Shown here piece by piece: positions 22,706-36,353 of a DNA stretch of 64,000 bases. Within the stretch, counting starts at the first letter, position 1. Every line of letters starts with the position of its first letter. Source of the stretch: Isoperla grammatica (taxonomy: Eukaryota; Arthropoda; Insecta; Plecoptera; Perlodidae); the NCBI GenBank assembly GCA_945910005.1, contig OX246746.1:22847092-22911091 (forward strand), read 5' to 3'. The notes beneath the pieces are model-generated. The model made no database searches. It was given only the letters and a program-made list of their open reading frames with translations, and had not been told where the DNA came from. The translations under genes were made by a program, and so were the position numbers.

Positions 22706-25002
22706 TTTCTTACGAAAATTTATTATTGTAACTGTTTCGAAAATTTTATTTTTTTTATCAGGTCAAACATTCTGATGTAAATTACTACAATCATTTTAAG
22801 TGGGAGTTTTAAGCCTAAACAATCCCACATCAAGGACAAAGTTATAATAATATTTTCACATAAACGAAACCACGCTTCACGTCCACTCCTTATTCACTGA
22901 GAACTATCGAGACGACGGCTAGAAGAAATTTTGTTCATTAAAAACGGAAGACGTGTTCTTAATTTAATTCAGTCCATAGCGTCAAAAATGTGAAATAAGT
23001 TCTTTGGCACGGCCAGAACGTAAAGTTTTATCCTCGGCCGCAGGATTATTTTCGCTGCGTTATCAACGGTGTGCAGTCAACAGTAACGGAACATATTACG
23101 GATCATGGGCGCAAAGCTCTTGTAAACCTACGATTTATAGGAGATCTGCCTTTCGGTAATAGCTTCTCGGATTACCCCCCCCCCCCCCCTCCCCCTATAG
23201 CGCCACCATGCATTTCCCAAAACTAATTCTCTTTTAGCATGTGAAACCTAGCCAAAGCCTCTTCGACGTTTCTTAGCTGCAAAGAAACGTCTGAGATGTG
23301 GAACTCAGTAGGCGACAAAATGTCCTGATTTAAGGATGTTAACACTGGGTTTTTTACTTTTTCTCAAATATGCGTCTTTGTTTCCTGTAATGACAGGCGT
23401 TGAAAGTCGATACTAGAAAAACATTAAATCCATAATTTTGGTGGGGAATAAGCGAAAGTTATATTTTAACAATTTTTACAAAATCGCGTGTCTGACTTTG
23501 CCTATCTGTATAGGCTCACTTCCCCGTGGTTCACCTTAAGCGTTTTCCTTGTATTCAGATTACTCTTCAAGCCGAGCTTGCAGACAACAACCGATTGTCT
23601 GCGTAATCCTACCGCACTGGGGGCTCTAAGTGCTAATAACATAGTCTGAGCCCTTACGCAGTCTCACACGTAAGGTGATTCAACCCCCCCCCCCCCTGTT
23701 TTGCTACGAATTACTAGAAAATGTGTATGTGCGACGTATGAAGTGTACCCTCCTCCCTGCGTCTACCAAAACTCCGACCGACCTCCGCGCGCTTCGTTTT
23801 CACTTCAGTCGAGCGGAAACTCTTGTTAGAGTAAGGTCACGTCCGCGATGCTGCCGCTCTGCTCACTTGGTGTCATGTTTTCTTCCAATACTTGGATTGC
23901 ATCTGTACATTTGCGTTCTCAACTATTGTTGAGCGGTGCTACGACACAAGGAGACAATTTCTTTCAGCAAATTACCTGTCTAGACCCGTAAAGTGTTACG
24001 GCTGGACTGTGACGCGAGCAAACTGATGCGCTTTACATCCGTATACGTATGACACCAAAACTCAAAACGTTTTTGACGTAGGTTTAAGACTGCAAGCATT
24101 TTGGGTAGATAAGGGTCCAGCGCATGATAAGCATTTAAATTCTTGTCAGTGACTCTTTTAATAAAAAAGTTATGGAATAGTAAAAACAGCATATACTCAA
24201 GTGCCTTTTCACTGGGACGCAAAAAACTTCATTACAAAAAACTGGCCACATAATTGTGTTTAAAATTGTATACCATCATTTCTAAGATAACAACCTATAG
24301 CGTACTACATTTTCGTGTACTTGACAAATATGGTCTAGAGGTGTTAGTACTGAACGTTAAGACTTTTGAAGCTATCGGTACACCTAAAAAATAAAACTGT
24401 AATTTTTCAAAAAACTCTTTTTGCATACATAATATTAATATTTATCAACCTTCATCAAAAAAACTTAATTCAAAAAAGTGACGATACCTATAGATACCTT
24501 CACCTTAGTCCTTAGTGCATTCAGACTATTCCAGTTGATTTTTTTCTAGATTTGGAAGATACGCATTACAAGAGGTTCCCTTATTCATTTTGTCAGTTTT
24601 ATTCGAAAATTTCACTTGCGCCAGTCAGAACTTCTTAAAAATATTGGAATCCACTGTGCGATTTTTTTTGGAAATGTCTGGCTTAATGGCTTGAAAAGCG
24701 ATTATCCAAGGTCCAATAGTTCAAATTTGGGTAAACCTTAATAATATGTTCTATTCGAAAAAAGCTTTAATTAGGGAGCAAGAATTAAGTGCAAAGGTTC
24801 ATATCTTTTACATCGCTAACACCCTTTTATTTATTGGATGAAGTTTGGAACATGTCATGTCTTCACAGATTTTTCGTATTCGAATTTTTTCGTGCGCTGC
24901 TATACAATTTTTACCGCCAAATATCAACCTTTATCATAATTGAATCTATTTATATTTCTTATCCAACTCCCGTACCATTCATAGAGTTTAAAGCATATCT
25001 TA
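22706..25002. other. Unannotated stretch
   Basis: C-runs occur at about 23176-23190 and 23683-23696. The GC-richer frame at 23675-23932 has no recognisable domain. No mobile element was identified. Confidence 0.35.
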
Positions 25003-25705
25003 GGGAAGTCTCACGCATTTTTTTTATTTGCTTACTGGTTTCCTCAAGTTAAAATAAACGGGAACTAATTGGTTTCGGCTCGAAAAGTGAATTAACATCG
25101 CTTTAACAGCAAGTCAAAGATATTGCTGTCAAAACACGCTCAGAAACGGACCTGCGCCATCTTGCTCGTGATTTCAAGGTTCTGACGTCATATGTCAGTA
25201 AACAATAATTTTATATCATACAAATAGTACTGAAATCCCACCCTTTAGTAGATTATTGCTCTCATAAGACTTCTAACTGAACCAACGTTTATTTATAGTT
25301 AGTAAATGAACACTTCTCAACATTAATTAACAACAATATGTTAAATAATTGCATTATTTTAAACACGTTTTGGTAAATACTGTATCAAAATGTATTTTCT
25401 GAAGAAAACAGTGGTATAAAAGACATTGCTGTAAAGTCACTGCATCCTAGATATTGTAAAATGTCCAACTTAATATCGTTGATATTATTAAGAATACTTC
25501 AAGGAGGCAGTTTTTTACATGACATATGACGTCAAGAGCCGTTTTTCAATTACGGAACAAGAAGTTCCAAATTTCAAACTTAAAATGCTAATAGAATTGG
25601 AAATATACGCTTCTCAGATATAAACATTATACCGCCCGTATTTTTAGATAATGATCTTCCATTTTTAGGTACTTTGAGGAATATTTATTTTTGATGAGAC
25701 TTCCC
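25003..25705. mobile_element. Diverged TA-flanked foldback element
   Basis: Ends GGGAAGTCTCA (25003) and TGAGACTTCCC (25695-25705) are inverted and each is bordered by TA. Placed symmetrically inside are a perfect 15-bp inverted pair TGACGTCATATGTCA (25183-25197) and its complement (25520-25534). The two pairs have nearly the same centre, near 25356, so the whole 703 bp appears to be one old inverted-repeat element. Flanking TA suggests the Tc1/mariner superfamily. No transposase frame was found. Confidence 0.6.
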
Positions 25706-27044
25706 TATAAAAAGCCTATGCCTAGCTGCATGGCAACATAAAAAAACTACTTAACCTCCTCTTCAAAAACTTGTTAGTGCCGTTTTATTCGAAATTAGTT
25801 CCCAAATCTACCATTGTGTTACGGCATAATATGCGAATTATACTCTTGTGTATTGAATGTTGTCTCTTAAACAGACATATGGTTATGGTGTGTACTCTGT
25901 TTATTTGTAGTCTACACACCAAACCTATTGAACAATGAGCAATTTTAATGTATTTAATTGTACCATATTCATTTACTTTAATTATGGAATTATGATCATC
26001 CTTATCGGTTGTTTGTTCGTTTAAAAAACTCGAAACACGAATCAACCGTTTATTAAATAACTGTACACCACAAAAAACAGAAAATACCATCATTTTGATA
26101 ACTAGCACACACTTTCGTGAATTTTTCAAACCTCGTGAATCTCTGGAATTTCTTGTAAATATTAATTTTTTTACACAACGAGAAATAACGCAGATTCAAA
26201 TAAAGGATCTAATGTCAAAACACCATTTATTTATTTACACCTACACAATAAATTTTGTTTTAGACACTTTTTACAGTTACGTTTTTTTATTAATAACAGT
26301 CTGGGTTGCTATCGTTAATTCAAGGAGTATGCGCTCATAATTTCATGTCTACACTGATCGTTGGTTCCTTAAAGTAAAATTGCTTCTTCGAAGGAAAAGT
26401 TATATTTAAGAATTTTCAATTTCTTGATGTAGTCTCTTTTGTTTGTGGATAACATCGCAAACAAAGTATTATTTTCATCGGATCTACTAACATCACATCA
26501 AAACGAGGGAGACTAGAGAAGAATTCAACAAATATTCCAAACGTGTATATATTCATAATTGCGGTAGATAGAAAACTTCTCATGTACCATAACCTCTGAA
26601 CGTTTACACGAAAACAAAAAGCGTTTTATATTACTGGTCTATAAGACACATATTTTACACATTTAACATCATTTATGACTGACGTATGTTCTTGGGTGAA
26701 GTTTTTAACTATATTAAATTCCGATTTATGCTATTCTCGAACGCAAAATCAGCGATTTTCACGTACAATCTACGCCATTTCATTAGCTTCAACATTCACC
26801 ACACAATAATTGTGAAACTTCACGACGTTCTTTACAGACGACTTACACAATATAATCGTATCTGAATAAATTCACACGTTTTCCTTAAATATACGTCGAA
26901 TGTTCACTTTTTAGACATAATCATTTTTTCGGCCAAACATTTGCTAATAATACATCCAGATAGAGCCATAGACACAGACCGCAACTTCATAGAAAAATGT
27001 GGTCTAGGCAGACGAGCAGTAGCGAGCAGAGTCCGTTTCATTTC
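25706..27044. other. Unannotated AT-rich stretch
   Basis: The 114- and 81-residue frames near 25785-26340 are AT-driven and resemble no family. This would be the first intron if the exon at 27051-27112 is real. Confidence 0.35.
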
Positions 27045-27050
27045 ACTTAC

Positions 27051-27112
27051 CCCGCAAAGATGCTGATGAACTTCATCCTGAGCGCGTTCAGCCCTGTGGT
27101 GTATTTCGACAT
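27051..27112 (-). CDS. Candidate first coding exon of an unidentified gene (partial)
   Basis: On the minus strand an ATG at 27112 opens 20 codons plus two bases, beginning MSKYTTGLNALRMKF. The exon runs into a splice donor that matches consensus (GCGGG|GTAAGTG, donor GT at 27050-27049). An in-frame TAA lies ten codons upstream, so this ATG would be the true start. The patch is GC-richer than its surroundings and has balanced codons. The peptide ends hydrophobic (FISIFA), which could start a signal or membrane segment. I do not recognise the protein, and the next exon would lie downstream at lower coordinates, perhaps outside the window. A chance combination remains possible. Confidence 0.35.
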
Positions 27113-27968
27113 GGCGAGTCTCTGGGGGGTGAGACCTTACGAGCTTCAAGTCTGGCCGTTAGCGCAGTGCGGATCTGCTATGGCTTCATTCGCACCATGA
27201 CAGGGCCCGCTGGGATTTACCAAGTGGTGTAGTCAGCATCTGCAAACAAGCATTTATGGATCAGATATTATTCATGTTCACACACTCGAAAGTAAGTATT
27301 TAAGTATTTTACATATTCTTATAGCATTATATTATGTGACTAACTATATTATATGTACAATTAACTATACATTTATCCATAATTGATAACACGTAAACAC
27401 TTTTGGTTTGCCTTTAACTACATGAAAAATGCAACATCAAGGAAGAATGCTAATTTTTTGTTATTGGTAACGATGACTTGATTTGTTTATATAATTGGAC
27501 ACAGTTGTTAAAACGAACAATACGTATGAGTTTTGTATTTTATAGTTAGTATATAGTTAGAGTTAGAGTTAGTATAGTTAGAGTTTTGTTATGTATGTGT
27601 TTACATATATTTCAAAGTTAGCACAAATATGACTCCTTTTGTAAATTGCCAAGAAAACATGAAGTTTTTCCAATTAAACGTTGATTTTATTGTAGCTTAA
27701 CACGTTGTTAACAGTGATATAATAAATAACACTTATTAATACATGGATGCAAATTTTAAAACACAAGGACGAGTTGTATTAATAAGGGTCACTGAATATT
27801 ATTAAGCCATTTAAACTTCCAAGTCTGTCGTGCATTCGACTTTTTTGATACGTATAGGATTTCGAGTAAATAATGAAACCGTTTTTCTTTTTCAAAATTA
27901 ACAAAGCATTTTCTGTCTCAATAATATAAAAAACTAAGACATAATTTTCATTTATTTATTTTTAATTA
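27113..27968. other. Possible 5' UTR or upstream region of the candidate exon, then AT-rich sequence
   Basis: 27113-27220 is GC-richer and could be 5' UTR on the minus strand. From 27300 on it is AT-rich, with a GTTAGA-type degenerate repeat near 27545-27585. Confidence 0.3.
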
Positions 27969-28034
27969 AGTATTAATTTAGTATTAATTGAGTATTAATT
28001 CTGTATTAATTGAGTATTAATTGTGTATTAATTC
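27969..28034. repeat. 11-bp tandem repeat, six units
   Basis: Six units of AGTATTAATTG and close variants run without interruption. Confidence 0.95.
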
Positions 28035-28380
28035 GTTATTTTATGATTTGATGTAATCGGAGCTACTTTACTGCGTTGTTTATGTATTCCACCTCGTATC
28101 TTCTACTTCTACAATTTCTACTACAACACTACAACATCTACTGTTTCTAACATATAATGACAAATGTCAACTATGATTTTCGTTCTGGGTTTGTTCTTTG
28201 TGAATGTATTGCGTTGGAATCATGTGTATATGTTTTATAGGGTTGAATGGGTTTCTCCACAGACAAGCTACTCTGCCTTTTTGTGTCCTTTTTGAAAAAT
28301 CTCATTTGTTTCTTATAAGTGATTGAAAACTGCTATTAAGGATTCTATTGTTCTTTCGTTACCACTGCCACTAATACTTT
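28035..28380. other. Unannotated stretch leading into the triplet array
   Basis: No feature supported. Confidence 0.4.
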
Positions 28381-29185
<805 letters not shown>

Positions 29186-30019
29186 CGTTACTAGTACTGC
29201 ATACTATATGCTTAACATTTCGTGAATTGTTTTCAGTAGTCTTCAGTAAGAATTATGAAATAATTATCATATTCATTAGTGCCTACTACATTACAGAGAG
29301 TTGTTTACGATCATTTTGGATGAGGTATTATTGGGGTATCACCAAATTTGAAAGCACGATAATTGTGTGTTATATGGACACTGGGACTATCATCTGTCGT
29401 TTGAATGCAGTTGTACAGAAAGTATATCACAAACATGACTTTGAAATTTGTTTGATTGTCATACTGCTGAAGACGGAATGGTAGATACACTATAATGTGT
29501 TTAGATGGAAAACAACGTAATGCACAATCATTGTACGTGCAATATAATACACAAACTATATTTATTTAAAAATATAATTAGTTTTCTCTTAAATGTGTTT
29601 GTTTATAACGTCAAGAACGTTAAACTTTTTATAGCATTGAGAGACATAAGACACGTGTTCAGTGCAGGACTTTCATTATATGATTAATAGGATAAAGCAT
29701 TATTTTTCCTTAGGAGTATAGCAAGGGGTCTAGATGTTAAACCAGCTAAGCCACATTTAAGTAGTTCGTGGCAAAATTGACTTTTATCTGTCACAGTTAA
29801 CTTAGTTTGTAATGGTACTTTGAAAGATGTTCAATTATTCAGAAAAGTAGATCAAAATTGTTCCTGCTATTAAAATGTGCGTAATTGCAATGATTTTAAA
29901 TTTTAAATATTGTGAAATATAAAAATGGACTTTGACTTTGCATCTCACTGTTCAAAATGACTGTTTTGTAGGAAGCTTTAATACAAAGTATACATTTTAT
30001 AGCTTAACCAAGAATCATT
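29186..30019. other. Unannotated AT-rich stretch
   Basis: Short frames at 29227-29687 show no recognisable domain. Confidence 0.4.
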
Positions 30020-30070
30020 ATTCGTCTCGATTAGCTTCGTTGCAAAAATATGGGACCTTAAAACCCCAAA
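30020..30070 (+). mobile_element. LINE/SINE 3'-end remnant
   Basis: ATTCGTCTCGATTAGCTTCG then TTGCAAAAATATGGGACC closely follows the tail of the element at 11861-12181 (CGTCTCGATTAGCC... ATATGAGACG). Only about 45 bp are recognisable. Confidence 0.65.
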
Positions 30071-31457
30071 TATTATCTCCCCAAAAATCACTAGCTTTTT
30101 TCTGTTGAAACTAGAAGATAACACAAGTAATAGATAGTATATATAAATACATAGTAGAATTAATTATTAACATATTATAAGTATAACTTACGATGAAGTT
30201 GGCTAGTTATGCATCAAATGATGACGATTTAGAGCGCATTTAACAAAAGTTTGCTGTTTTGCACCAAACTGATATGTTCACTTAAAAAACTTGAAATTTC
30301 GCATTCAGTGATACCAATAACTAATTTTTTTTTTATCAAAATAACACTTAGCTGGTTTTGCATCTAGCCCTTTCAATTTAAAATTCATATCTCAGTATTT
30401 GCAACAAATTTAAATCCGTTCTTATGCAATTTTAATAGACGGACAAATACATCAGTCCACAGTGTATGCAAAGATTGCCTATTGCTATTTTTGAATATTA
30501 ATCAAACGTTCATTGGAATAAGTGTTTTTGGCATAAATTGATTAATAAACGATAGTTTATTTTCCCACAAATAAAAAAATACAGAAATACAATTTAATAA
30601 AATAAGAAAGAAAATAAACTACACGCGCAATGCATTTATCCACTCAGTTTAAGCCGTTAGTAATGTTCTAAAACGCATATACGAATTGTTTCCATTTTGT
30701 CGATTTATCAAAACATATATATATAATTGGTTGTTAATTTCTAAATGAATGTTTGCGAGTGTGATAGAATGCAGTGAGCGCACGTGGTTTTCCTGTATTA
30801 GTTGAAGAATGGGCGTCGACAAGTTTATCAAGACTAACGTTTGAATTCTGTCCGCGCGTTTTCCCGCCTTTCCCAACTTACCACGCTGTCTCCACGTAAC
30901 CCTCACTTAGTTTCCACCCTTGTTCTTGTCGCAATGGTTATCTCGGAATGTTAACCAACAACATTAACGCTATTTTATTGATATCTTGAGAATGCTTTAA
31001 GATATCGAAAAAGTGATTCATACTTGTGATTTTATTTTTTAATCAGATAAACAATTAATTTTTAAAACTTTTATACATTGTCGTGGTAATGATTGTTATT
31101 TTTGTAATCAATTCAATAATTTATATTTAATATATTGCTGAAAGGACAACCGTAAAATAATATTTAAAATTTTTTAAATTCATTGTTTAGATGATACAAA
31201 ACCAAATCGGGTTATGAATCACATTTAAATTTCTTGAAGCGTTACCAAAATATCTATAAAAGTATTATTTTAGCGAGCTAGGTACTTTTACCGTTAAGTA
31301 CCCGACGAAACTGAGCGTGTCACCTTCTCACCTTGTGGGTATATCGCCGCTACACCGCTACGCCGTCCCCTGTGCCGGGTTCTGCCAGGCCGACGTCTTC
31401 CTCACAGCGCTCACAACCCACCACTAAAGTTTCGCTATCGCAGGCGCCGACGCTGAG
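30071..31457. other. Unannotated AT-rich stretch
   Basis: From 31300 on, base composition becomes GC-richer. No coding exon could be supported. Confidence 0.35.
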
Positions 31458-31552
31458 CAACTCTCACCCCATTGGCGCGTTACAAAGCCAACAGCCTATT
31501 GGTTACCGCTCTCTGATTAATGAACGCGCCAGTCACCCAATGGGAGATGTTG
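31458..31552. promoter_or_regulatory. Imperfect inverted repeat with paired CCAAT boxes
   Basis: CAACTCTCACCCCATTGG...CGCGTT and AACGCGCCAGTCACCCAATGGG...GTTG face each other, each with a CCAAT box, and a third ATTGG lies between. It is either a small foldback element or a promoter with NF-Y-type sites. The surrounding 31320-31620 is GC-rich for this window. Confidence 0.4.
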
Positions 31553-33590
31553 CTATTTGCGTAGGAGGAGCTGCCTACATTTCTGAACAATGTGTCTTCT
31601 TCCGGTGGGGTTGAAAAAACGAAGGTCACAAACACATCTAGTGTGCGTTCGTTTGGCAGGCTATGACGCACTCTAACTTCGCGCCATATTTGATATGGAA
31701 ATGCATTCTTTCCTCGTAGGCTGATTGCAGTTCTTATCATTGGTTTCTAAACTATTGGTTTAGTCTCGAGATGGTAATGCCTTCATTTAATTAAGGGGGA
31801 AGTTCTGCTAATGAAATCGACTAGTTAAAACGTTGGAACTTGCAACGATCACATTTGCATGTTGACGATGGTCCGATTTGATAACACAATTACTGCGAAA
31901 CAAGCGAACAGTGTACACAATTAGCTTTACACAATATAATCAATTAAAGTTAATAGTTAAATTTACTTTTAAACTTGAAATTGACTTCTGTAAAAATCAT
32001 GCATACACCTATTTTACATTAATTATATCGTATATATCGTATAGGAGCCACGATTGACAAGACCTCGGTCTGAGAAATCTTACTGACTTCTCTCATGGCT
32101 CGAATACACGTAGTGTACTGTGCTTGCTGGCCTGGACTATGGTCCATGATTCCTGCAATTGATGAAATATAAATCCGCTCTGAAATAATAATTCCGAATA
32201 ATAAATAGTTTCGAAGCAAATTATGCATTTTATCCACTTAAAACATAATATGTGTAAGCTCATGTGTCTTTTGTATTACGAAAGATTATAGGAATATTGG
32301 ATCACCGCAATAGCAATCGAATATAAAATAAACTTTTGTTAAAGGAATATTTTCATATGAAAAGTGTACTTAATGGTTTGAGCACCGTACTTCATAAGAA
32401 TGGTTTTAAGTATATCTACATATTTTTAAATGTACCTATCTGTAATGCTAACAAAACCTAAAATAAATGATAAGTATTATCTGGTACATTGTGATTACAT
32501 TTATAATACTGATTTAATGAGCAATTTCTAATTAGGTTAATTAAAAGGTGGTTTGTAATATTTGTTATCCGGCTTCAATTAAACTCTAATTGCTGTACTG
32601 TATGCTCGTTTGTAGTACTCATAGTGAACACAGTTTCCTAATTGGAAACTCGTAACTGTCTGCGTTGCTATGGTCACTAATTGTTTGCAAATTAAATTAT
32701 CATATCCAACACTGCTTACACACAAAACAAACAAAGATGAGTGCTTTGTTAAAACTGTTTACAGTAATAATGAACATGAATACAGAGTCCAGTTTATACG
32801 TCGTGCATTGCTCATTTTTCGTTATCTTACTTGTTTATAGAATAATGGTAAGTTGTATTCACAGTATACTTTTCATAGAAGCATCTGAACTACTTATTGG
32901 AACATATAAACTTTTACTCGATATTGGAGCAAGTTTATCTTTATCCCAACATCTCAAAAATTAAATAAAAATCTCTTATATTTTCATCACAAGAGATTGT
33001 ATTGGTAACGTCTTTCGTTTTTACGGAATCCAATATTACTATTTACCCTTCATGTTGCGTATCATTTTTAAAATTACATCTTACTTACCAAAGCGCTGAT
33101 TTTGCGAAATTTTACTATTGTGACTAAGAGTAAGAATCCATTAAAATGACATATATTGTTAAAACGGTTGGATTATAATTCAATGCGTGATCTTGAAATA
33201 GATTTGTGTATTTTGAACGCCCCCCCCCCCCTGACAATTGAAAAGAAATGTAAATAAAACCAGAAAAACAGTTATCAGATATTGTCTGTACGGACCACAA
33301 CTTGTGAATAACAGATTGTAACGCGTAGAATGCGTTTAGTTCGTGTTATCCCCACGGGGGCTAGGACAAACAAGCGCCAGTGATCAAACGTGCATTGTTC
33401 CACTAGTTCAAAGCGAACTACTATGGCTTCAGCGTCGCACTTTGTAGTACGCGACCCATTGTTACGTTCTCTATCAATGCTGAAACCTTAATGTTCGATG
33501 CCCAATATCCCTGTCATCAATTGCGATTACTGTGGAAAAGTTGACCGTCGTCAAAGTGGGTAGGAGAATCAAGTGAATGTATCAGACTAT
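31553..33590. other. Unannotated AT-rich stretch
   Basis: A short C-run lies at 33221-33231. The 99-residue frame at 32665-32964 is not recognisable. Confidence 0.4.
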
Positions 33591-33790
33591 NNNNNNNNNN
33601 NNNNNNNNNNNNNNNNNNNNNNNNNNNNNNNNNNNNNNNNNNNNNNNNNNNNNNNNNNNNNNNNNNNNNNNNNNNNNNNNNNNNNNNNNNNNNNNNNNNN
33701 NNNNNNNNNNNNNNNNNNNNNNNNNNNNNNNNNNNNNNNNNNNNNNNNNNNNNNNNNNNNNNNNNNNNNNNNNNNNNNNNNNNNNNNNNN
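33591..33790. other. Assembly gap (200 N)
   Basis: Exactly 200 undetermined bases. The round number suggests a placeholder for a gap of estimated or unknown size. Open frames drawn across it are meaningless. Confidence 1.
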
Positions 33791-34968
<1,178 letters not shown>

Positions 34969-35203
34969 GTCATGGCGGCAAGTGAATAGTTGTAGTTTCG
35001 TGTGTCTCCGGGGTAACCTTAAAATATCGGCAATTAACAATCAATAATTCTATTACAATACTATCATCATCTGGCCGTAAGCTTTCACTTCTTCACCGTC
35101 GTGTTTCAACATATTTTCCTTCTCCGTATCGCATATTTCGAGCAATTTTTAATTTCGTATTCTTCTCGTTAGCCGAACAGTGCGAAAGTCAACCTGCTCT
35201 GCG

Positions 35204-36034
35204 ATGTCTCTCACAGTTACCACCAACCCCCAAACAAAAAAAGACCCCAAAAGCGTTAAAGAGGTCGCAGCTCTATGCAATGGTCTCGAGGAATCGTTGC
35301 ACGCTGAGCTTAAAGTTCTTAAACAGGCAGTGCAAGCGCAGCTTTTCCAGCTTGAAGAACGCTTTGCAAAGGCAGCAACAAACCCAGCCGACGAAACCCA
35401 GCAGACAGATGTCTTGGCCGCCGTCCGCGATATGCAAACGCGGTTAGAGGCCCAAATCGACGTCGTGAGACAAGGCCTCGTGAAGAGCCTGGACGACGTG
35501 AGGAGGGACATCGGCCGCATCCAGGACCAGGTCACCGATCAGGGGGAGAGGATCGACGCCGCCGAGCAATACAGCCGGCGGAACTGCCTCTTGCTCCACG
35601 GCGTCCCGGAGAAGCCCCGCGAGGACATAGTTGACACCGTCCTTGCGTTTGTCAACACAACGTTGAATGTGCCTCTTCGGTACGAGGACCTGGACCGCTG
35701 CCACCGCCTGGGCCCTGCGAGGCGTAACGCGGCGGAGGTGGTGGCGGCCGGGCGTCCCAGGCCGATCATCGTCAAACTAACCCGCTACGTAGTAAGAGCC
35801 AACATCTGGGGGAACAAGAAAGCCCTGAAAAATACTGGTTTTCTTGTTACCGAATCCCTTACACAGGCGAGGACCAAGCTTTTCCGCGACGCAAAGGACA
35901 TAGCCGGGAACCACAATGTCTGGACGCAGGACGGCCGCATAGTTGTCCTGTGTCCCGATAACACACGGATGACCATCACCCGTGAGCGCGACCTTCAGGG
36001 ACTCCAAAGATACGGCGGTGTCACGCGTCAATAA
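35204..36034 (+). CDS. LINE ORF1: coiled-coil RNA-binding protein
   Basis: This 276-residue protein is the nucleic-acid chaperone type ORF1 that binds LINE RNA in the ribonucleoprotein. Residues about 20-122 have heptad-like leucines and many E/Q/R residues, suggesting a coiled coil for trimerisation. NCLLLHGVPE (127-136) and RPIIVKLTRY (185-194) look like the first and third strands of an RRM-like fold. IWGNKKALKNTGFLVTESLT (201-220) begins the C-terminal domain. I chose the ATG at 35204. The frame is open upstream to a GTG at 35180. The gene is conspicuously GC-rich in its middle (35440-35800), unlike ORF2. The family is inferred from motifs; no zinc knuckle is seen. Confidence 0.85.
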   Translation: MSLTVTTNPQTKKDPKSVKEVAALCNGLEESLHAELKVLKQAVQAQLFQLEERFAKAATNPADETQQTDVLAAVRDMQTRLEAQIDVVRQGLVKSLDDVRRDIGRIQDQVTDQGERIDAAEQYSRRNCLLLHGVPEKPREDIVDTVLAFVNTTLNVPLRYEDLDRCHRLGPARRNAAEVVAAGRPRPIIVKLTRYVVRANIWGNKKALKNTGFLVTESLTQARTKLFRDAKDIAGNHNVWTQDGRIVVLCPDNTRMTITRERDLQGLQRYGGVTRQ

Positions 36035-36353
36035 ACCCCACGAGACGAGACAGTTCATTGAGAGGAAACAGTGAAATGAATTTTATTTATATTCAAACTC
36101 TACGTCTATTTTTAGTTATATCAAGTATTCAAATAGTGTTTTTACGTGTAATTCTCGGTATGTGTGTGTGTATGTGTGAAAGGGTAATCAAGAATGAAGA
36201 ATGTAACTTCGTTTATATCGGTAAGTTTTCCCAATGCATGTTTATACTAGGGGTCATACTAACAGAAATACGTCAACGCTCTAAACTCTGCTCTAAGCAC
36301 GCTATAACAATTATTACGCATCAACATTTAATTATTCTTAAAGATTTACCAAA
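36035..36353 (+). other. Spacer between LINE ORF1 and ORF2
   Basis: AT-rich linker of 319 bp with no long frame in register with ORF2. It ends in an insect-like start context, ACCAAAATG. ORF2 must be reached by internal initiation or reinitiation unless a processed RNA is made. Confidence 0.6.

Noticed and set aside
30649..30906. Minus-strand exon with a GTAAGTT donor near 30880
   Set aside because: The peptide has no recognisable character and no in-frame evidence fixes a start.
35149..36058. Several antisense and alternative frames over ORF1
   Set aside because: They are shadows of GC-rich ORF1 and do not resemble any family.
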